From Nocardia sp. BMG51109 (GTDB lineage Bacteria > Actinomycetota > Actinomycetes > Mycobacteriales > Mycobacteriaceae): a stretch of 64,000 bases of DNA. The notes beneath the pieces were generated by a model. The model was not told where the DNA came from. It did not search any database and saw nothing but the letters and a program-made list of their open reading frames with translations. The translations under genes and the position numbers were made by a program. This document shows, piece after piece, positions 23,017-30,958 of this stretch (the first letter of the stretch is position 1; each line of letters begins with the position of its first letter). Where the stretch lies: positions 7,006,001 to 7,070,000 of the forward strand of contig NZ_JAFQ01000004.1 in the NCBI RefSeq assembly GCF_000526215.1, written 5' to 3'.

Positions 23017-23805
23017 GTGACAACCGAATCCGCCCCCCGGTTCGCGCCGGGGACCTTCGCCCCCGCACCGCACCCGGCCCGCCGCTGGGCCATGCTGGCC
23101 GCGCAGACCCGGATGGAGCTGATCCTGTTGCTGCGCAACGGGGAACAGCTGCTGCTGACCATGTTCATCCCGATCGCGCTGCTGGTCGGGTTGTCGTTGC
23201 TGCCACTGGGCGACAGCCTCGGCGACCACCGGATCGACCGGGCGGTGCCCGCGGTGATGATGGTGGCGATCATGTCCACCGGATTTACCGGGCAGGCCAT
23301 CGCGGTCGGGTTCGATCGCCGCTACGGCGCACTGAAACGCCTGGGCGCCACCGCATTACCGCGCTGGGGCATCGTGGGCGGCAAGTGCGCGGCGGTGCTG
23401 ATCGTCGTGGTGTTGCAGTCGATCCTGCTGGGCGCCATCGGATTCGCGCTCGGCTGGCGGCCGTCGCTCGGCGGCCTGGGGTTCGGCGCCGTCGTGATCG
23501 CCCTGGGCACGGCCACCTTCGCCGCCATGGGACTGCTGCTCGGCGGCACCCTGAAGGCCGAAATCGTGCTGGCACTGGCGAATATCCTGTGGTTCGTCAT
23601 GCTCGGCACCTCGACGCTGGTGTTCGCCGCCGACACCGTGCCCGACTGGCTGAGCCTCCTGGCCCGGCTGATCCCCTCCGGCGCCCTGGCCGAGGCCCTC
23701 GAACAGGCGATGGGCCTGAGCGTCGACTGGTACGGGCTCGGCGTCCTCGTGGTCTGGGGTGTCGTGGCCGGCTACCTCGCGGTCCGCTGGTTCCGGTTCC
23801 AGTAG
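23017..23805 (+). CDS. ABC-2 type transporter permease
   Basis: A 262-residue membrane protein with six hydrophobic helices of the ABC-2 permease type (for example ILLGAIGFALGW and IALGTATFAAMGLLLGG). The GTG at 23017 has GGAG seven bases ahead. It follows the ATPase gene by 67 bases in the same direction and forms an exporter with it, as for Rv1457c/Rv1458c in M. tuberculosis. Confidence 0.92.
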   Translation: MTTESAPRFAPGTFAPAPHPARRWAMLAAQTRMELILLLRNGEQLLLTMFIPIALLVGLSLLPLGDSLGDHRIDRAVPAVMMVAIMSTGFTGQAIAVGFDRRYGALKRLGATALPRWGIVGGKCAAVLIVVVLQSILLGAIGFALGWRPSLGGLGFGAVVIALGTATFAAMGLLLGGTLKAEIVLALANILWFVMLGTSTLVFAADTVPDWLSLLARLIPSGALAEALEQAMGLSVDWYGLGVLVVWGVVAGYLAVRWFRFQ

Positions 23806-24080
23806 GCGGCCCGCAGGCCGGTTGCGCCAGGCGCTTCCGGGGATCGGACAAATTCGTCCCCGCGAGGCACCGGCGGCGACCGTCGCGGCGATACGGCGGC
23901 TCGCCCGAGGTCGGCGTGCATGCCGAAACCATGTGACCGCCCGGCACTTCCGCCGGATCCGGGCAGGACACCATCGGGCGGGACCACCACGTCGCCGGTG
24001 TTGTTCACGTCCAGCCGCGCCTTCGAGCCGACGCCGTGCCGCCCGCACGGTAGGTCGGCGATGAACGCCGGCAACGACAT

Positions 24081-25361
24081 TCAGGCCCGGACCGAGGCCG
24101 GTTCGGCAGCGGCGGCCTTGGCGAGCAGCGGCCGCGAGACCAGGGCGGTGACCGCGGTGACCAGCAGCAAGGCGATGATGTAGATCGAGAACAGCGCCGG
24201 GTGGGCGGCGAACTTCTGTTTCAGCGCGGGTGTGGTGCCGCCGAAGAGCGCGCTGGTGATGCTGTACGGCAGGGCCATGACCGTGACGCGGTGGCGGGCC
24301 GGCGCCACCATGGCCGTGGCGCCCGTGATGGTGGCGGCGAGCGTGACGACGCCGACCGATCCGAGCACCATGAGCACCCAATACGTCAGCGGCGTCGCCG
24401 AATTCAGCAGCACCTGCATCGGCAGCGTCGCCACCGCCAGCACCACCGACGCGCCCGCCACCCAGCGCAGCGGCCCCAGCCGGTCGGCGAGTGCGCCGAA
24501 GACGGGCGCCGCCGCCATATAGGCCAGCTGGGCCACCACTCCCGCCCACAGCACCTGACCGTCGGGCAGCTTCAGGACCGTGATCGCGTAACTCGTGGGC
24601 GCACTGATCCAGAGGTAATAGGACGCCAGGCTGCCGACCGTCAGCCCGGCGACCGCCAGCCCCGGGACCAGCAGCGCACGCCATTCCCGTCCCCATCGGA
24701 CCGGTTCCTCGTGCGGATCGCCGTCGCGCGTTTCCGGGATGCCCCGGCGCGCGAGCATGAAGATCAGTGACAGCACGGCGGCGACCAGGAACGGTATGCG
24801 CCAGTAGCCGTCGCGCAGCGCGTCCGGCCCGGCCGCCGTCACCAGCCCGGCCACAAGCAGGTTGGCCGTGATGGTGCCGAGGCCGTAGAAGATCGAGTAG
24901 ACGCTGGTGCCGAGCATGCGCCGCTTCTCGGGCGAGGACTCGAACAGATACGCCTGCGCGACGGCCTGCTCACCGCCGAAGGAGAACCCCAGCACCAGGC
25001 GCCACACCAGCAGCAGGACGGGCGCCGCGATCCCGATCGTCTCCCGGCCGGGCGTCAGCGCCATGCCGAGCGTCGCCACCCCGGCCAGGCCGATGGACAG
25101 CACGAGGGCCGGGCGGCGGCCGCGCCGGTCCGCCAGCTGCCCGAGGACGACGGCGCCGATCGGGCGGATCAGGAATCCGACCGCGAACAGGCCGAACCCG
25201 TACAGCACCGACTGGTGCAGATCACCGCCGAAGAACCGCGGCGAGAAATAGGTCACCAGCAGCGCGTACAGCGACCATTCGTAGGATTCCAGGGCCGCGC
25301 CCGCCGAGGACGCGGTCACGCGACGCACCGAACGGGACCGCGAGGCAAGCAGGGCATTCAT
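24081..25361 (-). CDS. MFS transporter, metabolite:H+ symporter (MHS) type
   Basis: A 426-residue twelve-helix major facilitator. The loop GQLADRRGRRPAL and the pattern SYEWSLYALLVTYFSPRFF are characteristic of the MHS subfamily (shikimate, alpha-ketoglutarate, proline/betaine carriers). The substrate is not predictable. The ATG at 25361 is used; a GTG at 25382 is in frame, and neither has a good ribosome site. TAAAGT eleven bases upstream is a possible -10 box. It lies 102 bases downstream of mug on the same strand. Confidence 0.88.
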   Translation of the reverse strand: MNALLASRSRSVRRVTASSAGAALESYEWSLYALLVTYFSPRFFGGDLHQSVLYGFGLFAVGFLIRPIGAVVLGQLADRRGRRPALVLSIGLAGVATLGMALTPGRETIGIAAPVLLLVWRLVLGFSFGGEQAVAQAYLFESSPEKRRMLGTSVYSIFYGLGTITANLLVAGLVTAAGPDALRDGYWRIPFLVAAVLSLIFMLARRGIPETRDGDPHEEPVRWGREWRALLVPGLAVAGLTVGSLASYYLWISAPTSYAITVLKLPDGQVLWAGVVAQLAYMAAAPVFGALADRLGPLRWVAGASVVLAVATLPMQVLLNSATPLTYWVLMVLGSVGVVTLAATITGATAMVAPARHRVTVMALPYSITSALFGGTTPALKQKFAAHPALFSIYIIALLLVTAVTALVSRPLLAKAAAAEPASVRA

Positions 25362-25462
25362 GATCGGCAATGACTTTAACACCGTTCAAGTTCGGTCGTC
25401 GCCTGCAGGTTCCCGTACCGCACGGAATCCGGCCCGCCCCTGGGCCGCACCACGACTCCGGG

Positions 25463-26023
25463 CTATTCCTCGACCGCTTCGCGGAGCGTGCGGAATTCGG
25501 CGGCCAGCGCGTCCAGCGTGTAGTGCGCGTTGAGACCGCTGGGGTTGGGCAGCACCCACACGTCGGTGTCGCCGAGCGCGTCGGGCCGGCGCCCCACCCT
25601 GGCCCGCGGACGACCGAACGCGGTGCGGTAGGCGCCCAGGCCGAGCACGGCCAGCACCCGCGGACGGTATCTCCCGACGCGCTCCACCAGCGCACGCCCG
25701 CCCTCGCGCAGTTCCTCGGCCGTCAACTCGTCCGCCTTGGCGGTGGTCCGCGCGGCGACATTGGTGATCCCCAGCCCCAACTCCAACAGTTCGTCCTGCT
25801 CGTCCGGCCGGAGCTGCCGCGGCGTGAATCCGGACCGGAACAGCGCCGGCCAGAACCGATTCCCGGGCCGCGCGAAGTGATGCCCGGTCGCCCCGGACCA
25901 CAGCCCGGGATTGATCCCGCAGAACAGCACCCGCAGATCGGCCGCCACCACATCGGTAATCGTCTTCCCCTGCGCGGCATCGAGATCGGCAGGCGTGGGC
26001 CGGAACGAAGCGGAACGCACCAT
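25463..26023 (-). CDS. mug: G/U mismatch-specific DNA glycosylase
   Basis: A 186-residue uracil-DNA-glycosylase-superfamily enzyme of the Mug/TDG type, which removes uracil or ethenocytosine mispaired with guanine. The catalytic motif is FCGINPGLWS (Asn in GINPG), and the intercalation loop is LPNPSGLNAHY. The start ATG is five bases downstream of the preceding small ORF, suggesting coupling. Confidence 0.93.
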   Translation of the reverse strand: MVRSASFRPTPADLDAAQGKTITDVVAADLRVLFCGINPGLWSGATGHHFARPGNRFWPALFRSGFTPRQLRPDEQDELLELGLGITNVAARTTAKADELTAEELREGGRALVERVGRYRPRVLAVLGLGAYRTAFGRPRARVGRRPDALGDTDVWVLPNPSGLNAHYTLDALAAEFRTLREAVEE

Positions 26024-26027
26024 CGCC

Positions 26028-26246
26028 TCAGTCTGCCCGAGCGTCCCCCGCCCCCGACCACGTGGCCCGCTCGATGCGCTGAACGAGGTCGGCGCACTCC
26101 ACGGGCCGGGCGGTGTCGACGATTACGACCGGAATCAGACCGAACGGTTCGGACCGCGCCGCCCGATCGTCCCAGTCCGCCGCCAATCGCTGCGCGTCGC
26201 GGTACGCCGCCGACCGCCGCCGACCGGCGCGGCCGGATCCGGGCAC
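26028..26246 (-). CDS. Small hypothetical ORF upstream of mug
   Basis: A 72-residue frame from GTG at 26246. The part AAYRDAQRLAADWDDRAAR followed by PFGLIPVVIVDTARPVE reads like the C-terminal piece of a folded protein, perhaps a P-loop kinase, but lacks any catalytic motif. It stops a few bases before the mug ATG, so it could be a coupled leader gene or the remnant of a larger one. An in-frame stop lies just upstream. Confidence 0.4.
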   Translation of the reverse strand: MPGSGRAGRRRSAAYRDAQRLAADWDDRAARSEPFGLIPVVIVDTARPVECADLVQRIERATWSGAGDARAD

Positions 26247-26248
26247 CC

Positions 26249-26280
26249 ACTACACGCTGTAGTTGATGGTCGACTACCAT
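26249..26280 (+). promoter_or_regulatory. ctaA promoter with two palindromes
   Basis: ACTACACGCTGTAGT (26249-26263) is a perfect 6-base-arm inverted repeat lying where the -35 should be. ATGGTCGACTACCAT (26266-26280) is a second inverted repeat that contains the -10 TACCAT (26275-26280). The GTG of ctaA follows six bases later. The ACTACA/TGTAGT arms resemble half-sites of CopY/BlaI-type repressors; that link is inference. Confidence 0.5.
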
Positions 26281-26286
26281 CGGTTC

Positions 26287-27261
26287 GTGCTGACTCGCGC
26301 ATTTCTGCGACTGGTTGATCTGCTGCCGCTGCCCTCGCTGCGGGTGCAGCGGATCATCGCGGTCGCGGTCGTCCTGTCCCAGGCCGGTATCTCGGTGACG
26401 GGTGCGGTCGTTCGGGTCACCTCGTCGGGGCTCGGGTGCCCGACCTGGCCGCAGTGTTTTCCGGGCAGCTTCACGCCCGTGGCGGTCGCCGAGGTGCCGG
26501 TGCTGCATCAGGTCGTGGAGTTCTCCAATCGCCTGCTCACGTTCGCCGTGACGCTGTGCGCCGCCCTGATCGTGCTGGCCGTGGTGCGGGCGCGGCGCCG
26601 GCGCGAGGTGATCGGCTACGCGTGGCTGATGCCGGCCGGGACGGTGCTGCAGGCGGTGATCGGCGGCATCACCGTGCTCACCGGACTGCTCTGGTGGACG
26701 GTGTCGGTGCATCTGCTGGCGTCGATGCTGATGGTGTGGCTGGCGGTGCTGCTGTTCGCCAAGATCGGCGAACCCGACGACGGCGTCGACGTCGCGCAGG
26801 TGCCCGCGCCGCTGCGGTGGCTCACCGCCCTGAGCGCGATCGCGTTGTCCGCCACGCTGATCGCCGGAACGCTGGTCACCGGGGCCGGACCGCACGCGGG
26901 CGACAAGAGCATCGAGCGACCGGTGGCCCGGCTCGAGGCGGAGATCGTCTCGCTGGTCCATCTGCACGCCGAGCTGCTCATCGCCTATCTGGCACTGCTG
27001 GTCGGTCTCGCGTTCGGCCTGGCCGCCGTCGGCATGACCCGGCCGATCCGGCGGCGCCTGGCGGTCGTGATCGCGCTGGTGTGCGCGCAGGGGCTGGTCG
27101 GTATCGTCCAGTACTTCACCGACGTTCCCGCCGCACTGGTGGCCGTGCACGTCGGTGGCGCCGCGGCCTGCACCGCCGCCACCGCCGCGCTGTGGGCGGC
27201 CATGCGGCATCGCGAGCAGGTCGCCGCGTCGGCCGAATCCACCGTCGCGCACGCCTCCTGA
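26287..27261 (+). CDS. ctaA: Haem A synthase CtaA
   Basis: A 324-residue eight-helix membrane protein that oxidises haem O to haem A for cytochrome aa3 oxidase. The extracellular cysteine pair is in LGCPTWPQCFPG. Haem-ligand histidines are in LHQVVEFSNR, VHLLASML, LVHLHAEL and VAVHVGGA. GTG at 26287 (VLTRAFLRLV) is preferred because a -10 box ends six bases before it; an upstream ATG at 26266 lies inside the promoter palindrome. Confidence 0.94.
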   Translation: MLTRAFLRLVDLLPLPSLRVQRIIAVAVVLSQAGISVTGAVVRVTSSGLGCPTWPQCFPGSFTPVAVAEVPVLHQVVEFSNRLLTFAVTLCAALIVLAVVRARRRREVIGYAWLMPAGTVLQAVIGGITVLTGLLWWTVSVHLLASMLMVWLAVLLFAKIGEPDDGVDVAQVPAPLRWLTALSAIALSATLIAGTLVTGAGPHAGDKSIERPVARLEAEIVSLVHLHAELLIAYLALLVGLAFGLAAVGMTRPIRRRLAVVIALVCAQGLVGIVQYFTDVPAALVAVHVGGAAACTAATAALWAAMRHREQVAASAESTVAHAS

Positions 27262-27607
27262 TTCGGCCGCGGCGCGAAAGTTGGCGCGTTCGTACCGGAT
27301 TTGGCATCTTGCGCCCTTCCGGCGAGCGCCGCGCGGGACCACACTTCGAGGCGGCTGTCACGACCGGGTGAGGTCCGCTCAGCCAGGGGTGGTCTCGCTC
27401 GGCCCCGCGGCAACGCCATCCCCCGCGGAGCCCGGCGAGACGCGGGATGGTGCGCGGCGGGTGGACAGCGATGTCGGCCGCGCCCACCCCGGACTTCGCC
27501 TCGGCGATCTGCTCCCTCTCCGATTTCGCTGCCGGAGGGAGTATTTCGACCGCGGCCGGCCGGGCCCGCGGATTGTCCTCCCTCCCCCGAACGGTCATAA
27601 TCCACGC
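27262..27607. other. Gap between ctaA and the zinc-ribbon gene
   Basis: No gene is supported. At its right end CATAAT (27596-27601) lies six bases before the next ATG and is a good leaderless -10 box. Confidence 0.45.
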
Positions 27608-27817
27608 ATGCCGACCTACGCGTACCGCTGCCGGGAGTGCGCCGAGACCTTCGAGTTGCGCCGCCCGATGAGCGAATCCGCAGCCCCCGCCGCCTGTCCG
27701 GGCGGTCACGCCGACACCGTCAAACTGCTCGACATGATCGGATTGACCGGGGCCGCGAACGCGCCGGCCCCGGCACCCGCCGGCGGATGCTGCGGCGGTG
27801 GCTGCTGCGGCGGCTGA
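27608..27817 (+). CDS. FmdB-family zinc-ribbon protein
   Basis: A 69-residue protein of the FmdB/CxxC_CXXC_SSSS family. The N-terminus MPTYAYRCRECAETFEL and the later CPGGH supply a zinc ribbon. The C-terminus ends in an unusual glycine/cysteine run, GGCCGGGCCGG, common in actinobacterial homologues. The family is named after a putative regulator of formamidase expression, but its role is unproven. The ATG is probably leaderless. Confidence 0.88.
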   Translation: MPTYAYRCRECAETFELRRPMSESAAPAACPGGHADTVKLLDMIGLTGAANAPAPAPAGGCCGGGCCGG

Positions 27818-28005
27818 CACACGAGGACACCGCCCGGGCGCGTCGGCTGTTCCGGCATATCCGCGGCCACCCTGCGCCGTAGGCGCCAGGGGCATCCGGT
27901 TGCCCTGCGGCGCTGTCGAGTTCGTCCCGATTACCGTCGGCCGGTATCGCGTGCGGCCGCCCGGTGCCCGCGCCGCGATGCTGCCCGGCACGGACGAGGG
28001 CAACC

Positions 28006-28782
28006 TCAAGCGGTGGCGTGTGGCCCGATCCAGGTGTCGAGCAGGCGGTCCACGCCGCCGGTGGCCAGCTGGGCGGCCAGCCACCCGTTCACCTCGGCCG
28101 CCGACACCGGATCGTCGCGGCGCAGCAGGAACACCTTGCCGAAGGAGTCGAACGGCCGGTCCGGATGCAGCACCGTCAGGCCGGGATGGGTGCGCACGCG
28201 GTAGCGGCCCTCGACCGAGTCGGTGACGAACACGTCGGCGCGGCCCTGTGCGATCTCGTCGAAGATCGTCACATTGTCCGGCCACAGCGACACCTGCGCG
28301 TGCGGAAAGTTGGTGCGGGCGAACTGCTCGTTGGTCCCGCCGCGGTTGACGACCACGCGCACCTCGGGCCGGTCGATCTGCTCGATCGTGGCGAACCGGC
28401 CGGCGTCCTCGGTCCGCGTGATCGGCGTCTTACCGTCGGTGCCGTAGGTGATCGAGAAGTCCGAGAATGCCCGCCGCGCCGGCGAATCGGAGATGCCGCC
28501 CACGGCGAGATCGCAGTTCAGCGCGGCGAAATCGGCCGGTAGCGACTTCCACGTGGTCGGCACGAATTGGACCGGCCGGCGCAGCACGTCGGCCAGGCCG
28601 CGCGCCAGGTCGATATCGACGCCGCGGAATCCGCCGGCGCCGTCACTCACCGAATACGGCGGGTAGTCACCGGTCGTGCAGACCCGCAGCGCGGCCGGAT
28701 CCTCGGCGTTCGCCGGAACGGCCACGGCGAGAAGGGAAATCACGCCGGCCGCGAGCGCGGCCGCCACCTGTCGAACTCGCAT
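28006..28782 (-). CDS. Exported PheC-like cyclohexadienyl dehydratase / solute-binding protein
   Basis: A 258-residue protein with a Sec signal peptide (residues 1-26, ending VPANAED) and a periplasmic-binding fold. It resembles PheC, the secreted cyclohexadienyl (prephenate/arogenate) dehydratase, more closely than transporter binding proteins: CTTGDYPPYS, VPTTWKSLPADFAAL, VVVNRGGTNEQFAR and PDNVTIFDEIAQGRADV follow PheC motifs. Such enzymes convert prephenate to phenylpyruvate outside the membrane. No ABC permease genes are nearby, which also favours an enzyme. It ends opposite the zinc-ribbon gene. Confidence 0.8.
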   Translation of the reverse strand: MRVRQVAAALAAGVISLLAVAVPANAEDPAALRVCTTGDYPPYSVSDGAGGFRGVDIDLARGLADVLRRPVQFVPTTWKSLPADFAALNCDLAVGGISDSPARRAFSDFSITYGTDGKTPITRTEDAGRFATIEQIDRPEVRVVVNRGGTNEQFARTNFPHAQVSLWPDNVTIFDEIAQGRADVFVTDSVEGRYRVRTHPGLTVLHPDRPFDSFGKVFLLRRDDPVSAAEVNGWLAAQLATGGVDRLLDTWIGPHATA

Positions 28783-28823
28783 ACATCCACTCGTGTTCAG
28801 CGCCGGCGCGGGCCGGCGGCGAC

Positions 28824-29174
28824 TCAGCGCTCGTTGCGCGCCTTCGGATACCGCGCCTGGCGCGCGACCCAGCCGGCCATCCGGGCCCAGTGCCCCTTCG
28901 CCGGGGTGACGATCGAGGTCAGGTCGCGGTCCCAGTGCTCGGTCTCGGTCACTCCGTCGACGGCCTCCACCAGTGCCTTCGCTGTGGCCAGGGTGTCGAC
29001 GACGCGATCGCCGAGCACGCCGTCGGAACCGACCAGGGTGATCCGGACACCGGCCCGGCCGATGGGCTGCAACACCGCCGTCGCGGAGCCGCCGTGCGCG
29101 GTGACGAACTCCCGCACCGAATTCAGGACGGACGACGGCGGCTTCGAGGGGGCCGCGGTGGCGGTTTCGCTCAT
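28824..29174 (-). CDS. Conserved hypothetical protein (Rv1455-like)
   Basis: A 116-residue soluble protein with a small alpha/beta pattern (SATAVLQPIGRAGVRITLVG, then TETEHWDRDLTS). No catalytic motif is recognised. Its position divergent from qor matches Rv1455/Rv1454c in M. tuberculosis. TAAACT (29182-29187, minus strand) lies seven bases before the ATG, so it is probably leaderless, and it overlaps a perfect palindrome. Confidence 0.8.
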   Translation of the reverse strand: MSETATAAPSKPPSSVLNSVREFVTAHGGSATAVLQPIGRAGVRITLVGSDGVLGDRVVDTLATAKALVEAVDGVTETEHWDRDLTSIVTPAKGHWARMAGWVARQARYPKARNER

Positions 29175-29184
29175 GCGCGTGAGT

Positions 29185-29198
29185 TTACCGTCCGGTAA
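29185..29198. promoter_or_regulatory. Perfect palindrome between the Rv1455-like gene and qor
   Basis: TTACCGTCCGGTAA is a perfect inverted repeat with 6-base arms. It overlaps the probable -10 box of the leftward gene and lies about 60 bases upstream of qor, a good place for a repressor acting on both. The regulator is unknown. Confidence 0.45.
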
Positions 29199-29256
29199 GT
29201 CCGCTCTCTCCGGCCCCGGCGGAATCGGTCACGCGGTGGCGGGGTAGAACCGAGTC

Positions 29257-30222
29257 ATGCGCGCCATCCAGGTTTCCGAGCACGGCGGACCCGAGGTTCT
29301 GCGATCCGCCGAGGTGCCCGATCCACCGGTCCAGCCGGGCGGGCTGCTGGTCGAGACGCAGGCGATCGGCATCAACTTCATCGACACCTACATCCGCACC
29401 GGAATCTATGCGCAGGACGTGCCCTACGTTCCCGGTTCGGAGGGGTCCGGCGTGGTGACCGCGGTCGGACCGGGCGTCGACGAGTTCGCCGTCGGCGATC
29501 GCGTGGCGTGGGCCGCCGCGCCCGGCAGCTACGCCGAGAAGGTGAGCGTTCCCGCCGCCGTCGCGGTCCCGGTTCCGGCCGCGGTAGAACCCGCGGTCGC
29601 GGCGTCCGCACTGCTGCAGGGCATGACGGCGCACTATCTCGTGGAGTCGATCTACCAGCCGGAACCGGGCGAGTCCGTTCTCGTGCACGCCGGGGCGGGG
29701 GGCGTTGGGCTGATCCTCACCCAGCTGGCCGCCGCGCGCGGCGTCCGGGTGATCACGACCGTCTCCACCGACGAGAAGGAGGCGCTGTCCCGCGAGGCCG
29801 GCGCCGCGGAGGTGCTGCGGTACGGCGGCGACCTGGCGTCGCGGGTGCGCGAGCTGACCGACGGCGTCGGCGTAGCCGCGGTCTACGACGGCGTCGGCAA
29901 GACCACCTTCGACGCCTCCCTGGACTCCCTGCGCGTCCGCGGCATGCTCGCGCTGTTCGGGGCGGCCAGCGGTCCGGTGCCGCCGGTCGATCCGCAGCGA
30001 CTCAACGGCGGCGGATCGCTGTTCCTCACCCGCCCGAAGCTCGCCGACTACACCCGCGACCGCGCCGAATTGCGCCGGCGCGCAGGCGATATCTTCGAGG
30101 CGATCGCCGCCGGCAAGCTGCGCGTGCGAGTCGGCGCCGAATACCCGCTGGCCGAGGCCCAGCGGGCGCACCGAGATCTGGAGGGCCGCCACACCACGGG
30201 ATCCATCGTGCTGCTGCCCTGA
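29257..30222 (+). CDS. qor: NADPH:quinone oxidoreductase, zeta-crystallin type
   Basis: A 321-residue medium-chain dehydrogenase/reductase without zinc ligands, of the quinone reductase (QOR) type. It has the GroES-like N-terminal domain (GINFIDTYIRTGIY, VPGSEGSGVV) and a Rossmann domain with HAGAGGVGLILTQLA for NADPH. It reduces quinones by one electron in known homologues. It matches Rv1454c in gene order. Confidence 0.93.
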   Translation: MRAIQVSEHGGPEVLRSAEVPDPPVQPGGLLVETQAIGINFIDTYIRTGIYAQDVPYVPGSEGSGVVTAVGPGVDEFAVGDRVAWAAAPGSYAEKVSVPAAVAVPVPAAVEPAVAASALLQGMTAHYLVESIYQPEPGESVLVHAGAGGVGLILTQLAAARGVRVITTVSTDEKEALSREAGAAEVLRYGGDLASRVRELTDGVGVAAVYDGVGKTTFDASLDSLRVRGMLALFGAASGPVPPVDPQRLNGGGSLFLTRPKLADYTRDRAELRRRAGDIFEAIAAGKLRVRVGAEYPLAEAQRAHRDLEGRHTTGSIVLLP

Positions 30223-30224
30223 GC

Positions 30225-30242
30225 CCGGCGGATTTCCGCCGG
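30225..30242. terminator. Bidirectional hairpin between qor and the TetR gene
   Basis: CCGGCGGA and TCCGCCGG form a perfect 8-base-pair stem with a 2-base loop, between two convergent stop codons. There is no long T-run, as usual in high-GC actinobacteria. Confidence 0.6.
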
Positions 30243-30255
30243 ACATGCGCCGCGG

Positions 30256-30876
30256 TCAGTAGTCGCGACCGGTGAGACCGCGGTAGACGAACCGGGTCAG
30301 GCCGTCGATCGCCTGCTCGTCGGTCAGGTCGACGGTGCCCTGCTCGACCGCCTCGAGCAGGCCGTGCACGGCCAGGAACATCATGGCCAGGCTGCCGTCG
30401 AAGGTGCTCGGCAACCGCAGTCCGGCGGCGGCGAAGCCGTCCAGGTGGTCGATGATCTCGCCGAGCTGCTCGGCGGCGAACCTGCCGGACAGCTCGGCGA
30501 ACTCGTCGTTGACCAGCGCCGCCTGCTGCACCGCGCGCAGCACCGGCCAGTTGCGGCGGGAGAAGGTCCAGTACTGCTCGACGTGGAAGCGCACGGCATC
30601 CGGATCGGTGAAGTCCGGGTTGTGCTCTCGCGTCTCCGCCGCCGAATCCCCCTCCGCCGCGAAGTCGCCCAGCAGCGCCCGCAGCAACTCCTCCTTGCCC
30701 GCGAAGTGGTTGTAGAACGATCCCGCCGCCCGGCCCGCCGCCGCGGTGATGTCGGTGATCTTCGTATTCAGGTAGCCGCGCTCGGCGAACAACCGCCGCG
30801 CCGCATCCTTGAGCGCCTTCTCGGTCTCCGCCGACCTCTCCTTGCGTCGCCCCGGTTCCGCCCGACCCGTGGCCAT
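30256..30876 (-). CDS. TetR-family transcriptional regulator
   Basis: A 206-residue one-component regulator. The TetR helix-turn-helix is at residues 20-60 (ARRLFAERGYLNTKITDITA, then AAGSFYNHFAGKEELL), with a helical ligand-binding C-terminus. The start at 30876 is fixed by a perfect AAGGAGGT seven bases upstream. It is divergent from the FAD monooxygenase and probably represses it and itself through the operator at 30915-30945. Confidence 0.92.
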   Translation of the reverse strand: MATGRAEPGRRKERSAETEKALKDAARRLFAERGYLNTKITDITAAAGRAAGSFYNHFAGKEELLRALLGDFAAEGDSAAETREHNPDFTDPDAVRFHVEQYWTFSRRNWPVLRAVQQAALVNDEFAELSGRFAAEQLGEIIDHLDGFAAAGLRLPSTFDGSLAMMFLAVHGLLEAVEQGTVDLTDEQAIDGLTRFVYRGLTGRDY

Positions 30877-30886
30877 CACCACCTCC

Positions 30887-30945
30887 TTGACAGCGGACCC
30901 TATCAACCACAAATATGAATCTACATTCACTGAATATTAGTTCAT
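30887..30945 (+). promoter_or_regulatory. Monooxygenase promoter with overlapping operator palindromes
   Basis: TTGACA (30887-30892) is a consensus -35. An AT-rich -10 lies about 18-21 bases on. Bases 30915-30945 hold two overlapping inverted repeats built from ATGAAT, ATTCA, TGAAT and TTCAT, just before the monooxygenase start. This is the likely site of the divergent TetR regulator. Confidence 0.55.
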
Positions 30946-30958
30946 TTCTGGAGGAAGC

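Noticed and set aside
20244..23300. 1018-codon minus-strand ORF
   Set aside because: It is the antisense shadow of mptB and the ABC transporter genes; high-GC genes commonly leave such open frames.
28006..28782. Substrate-binding subunit of an amino-acid ABC transporter
   Set aside because: PheC-type motifs are stronger and no permease or ATPase gene is adjacent. The alternative remains open.
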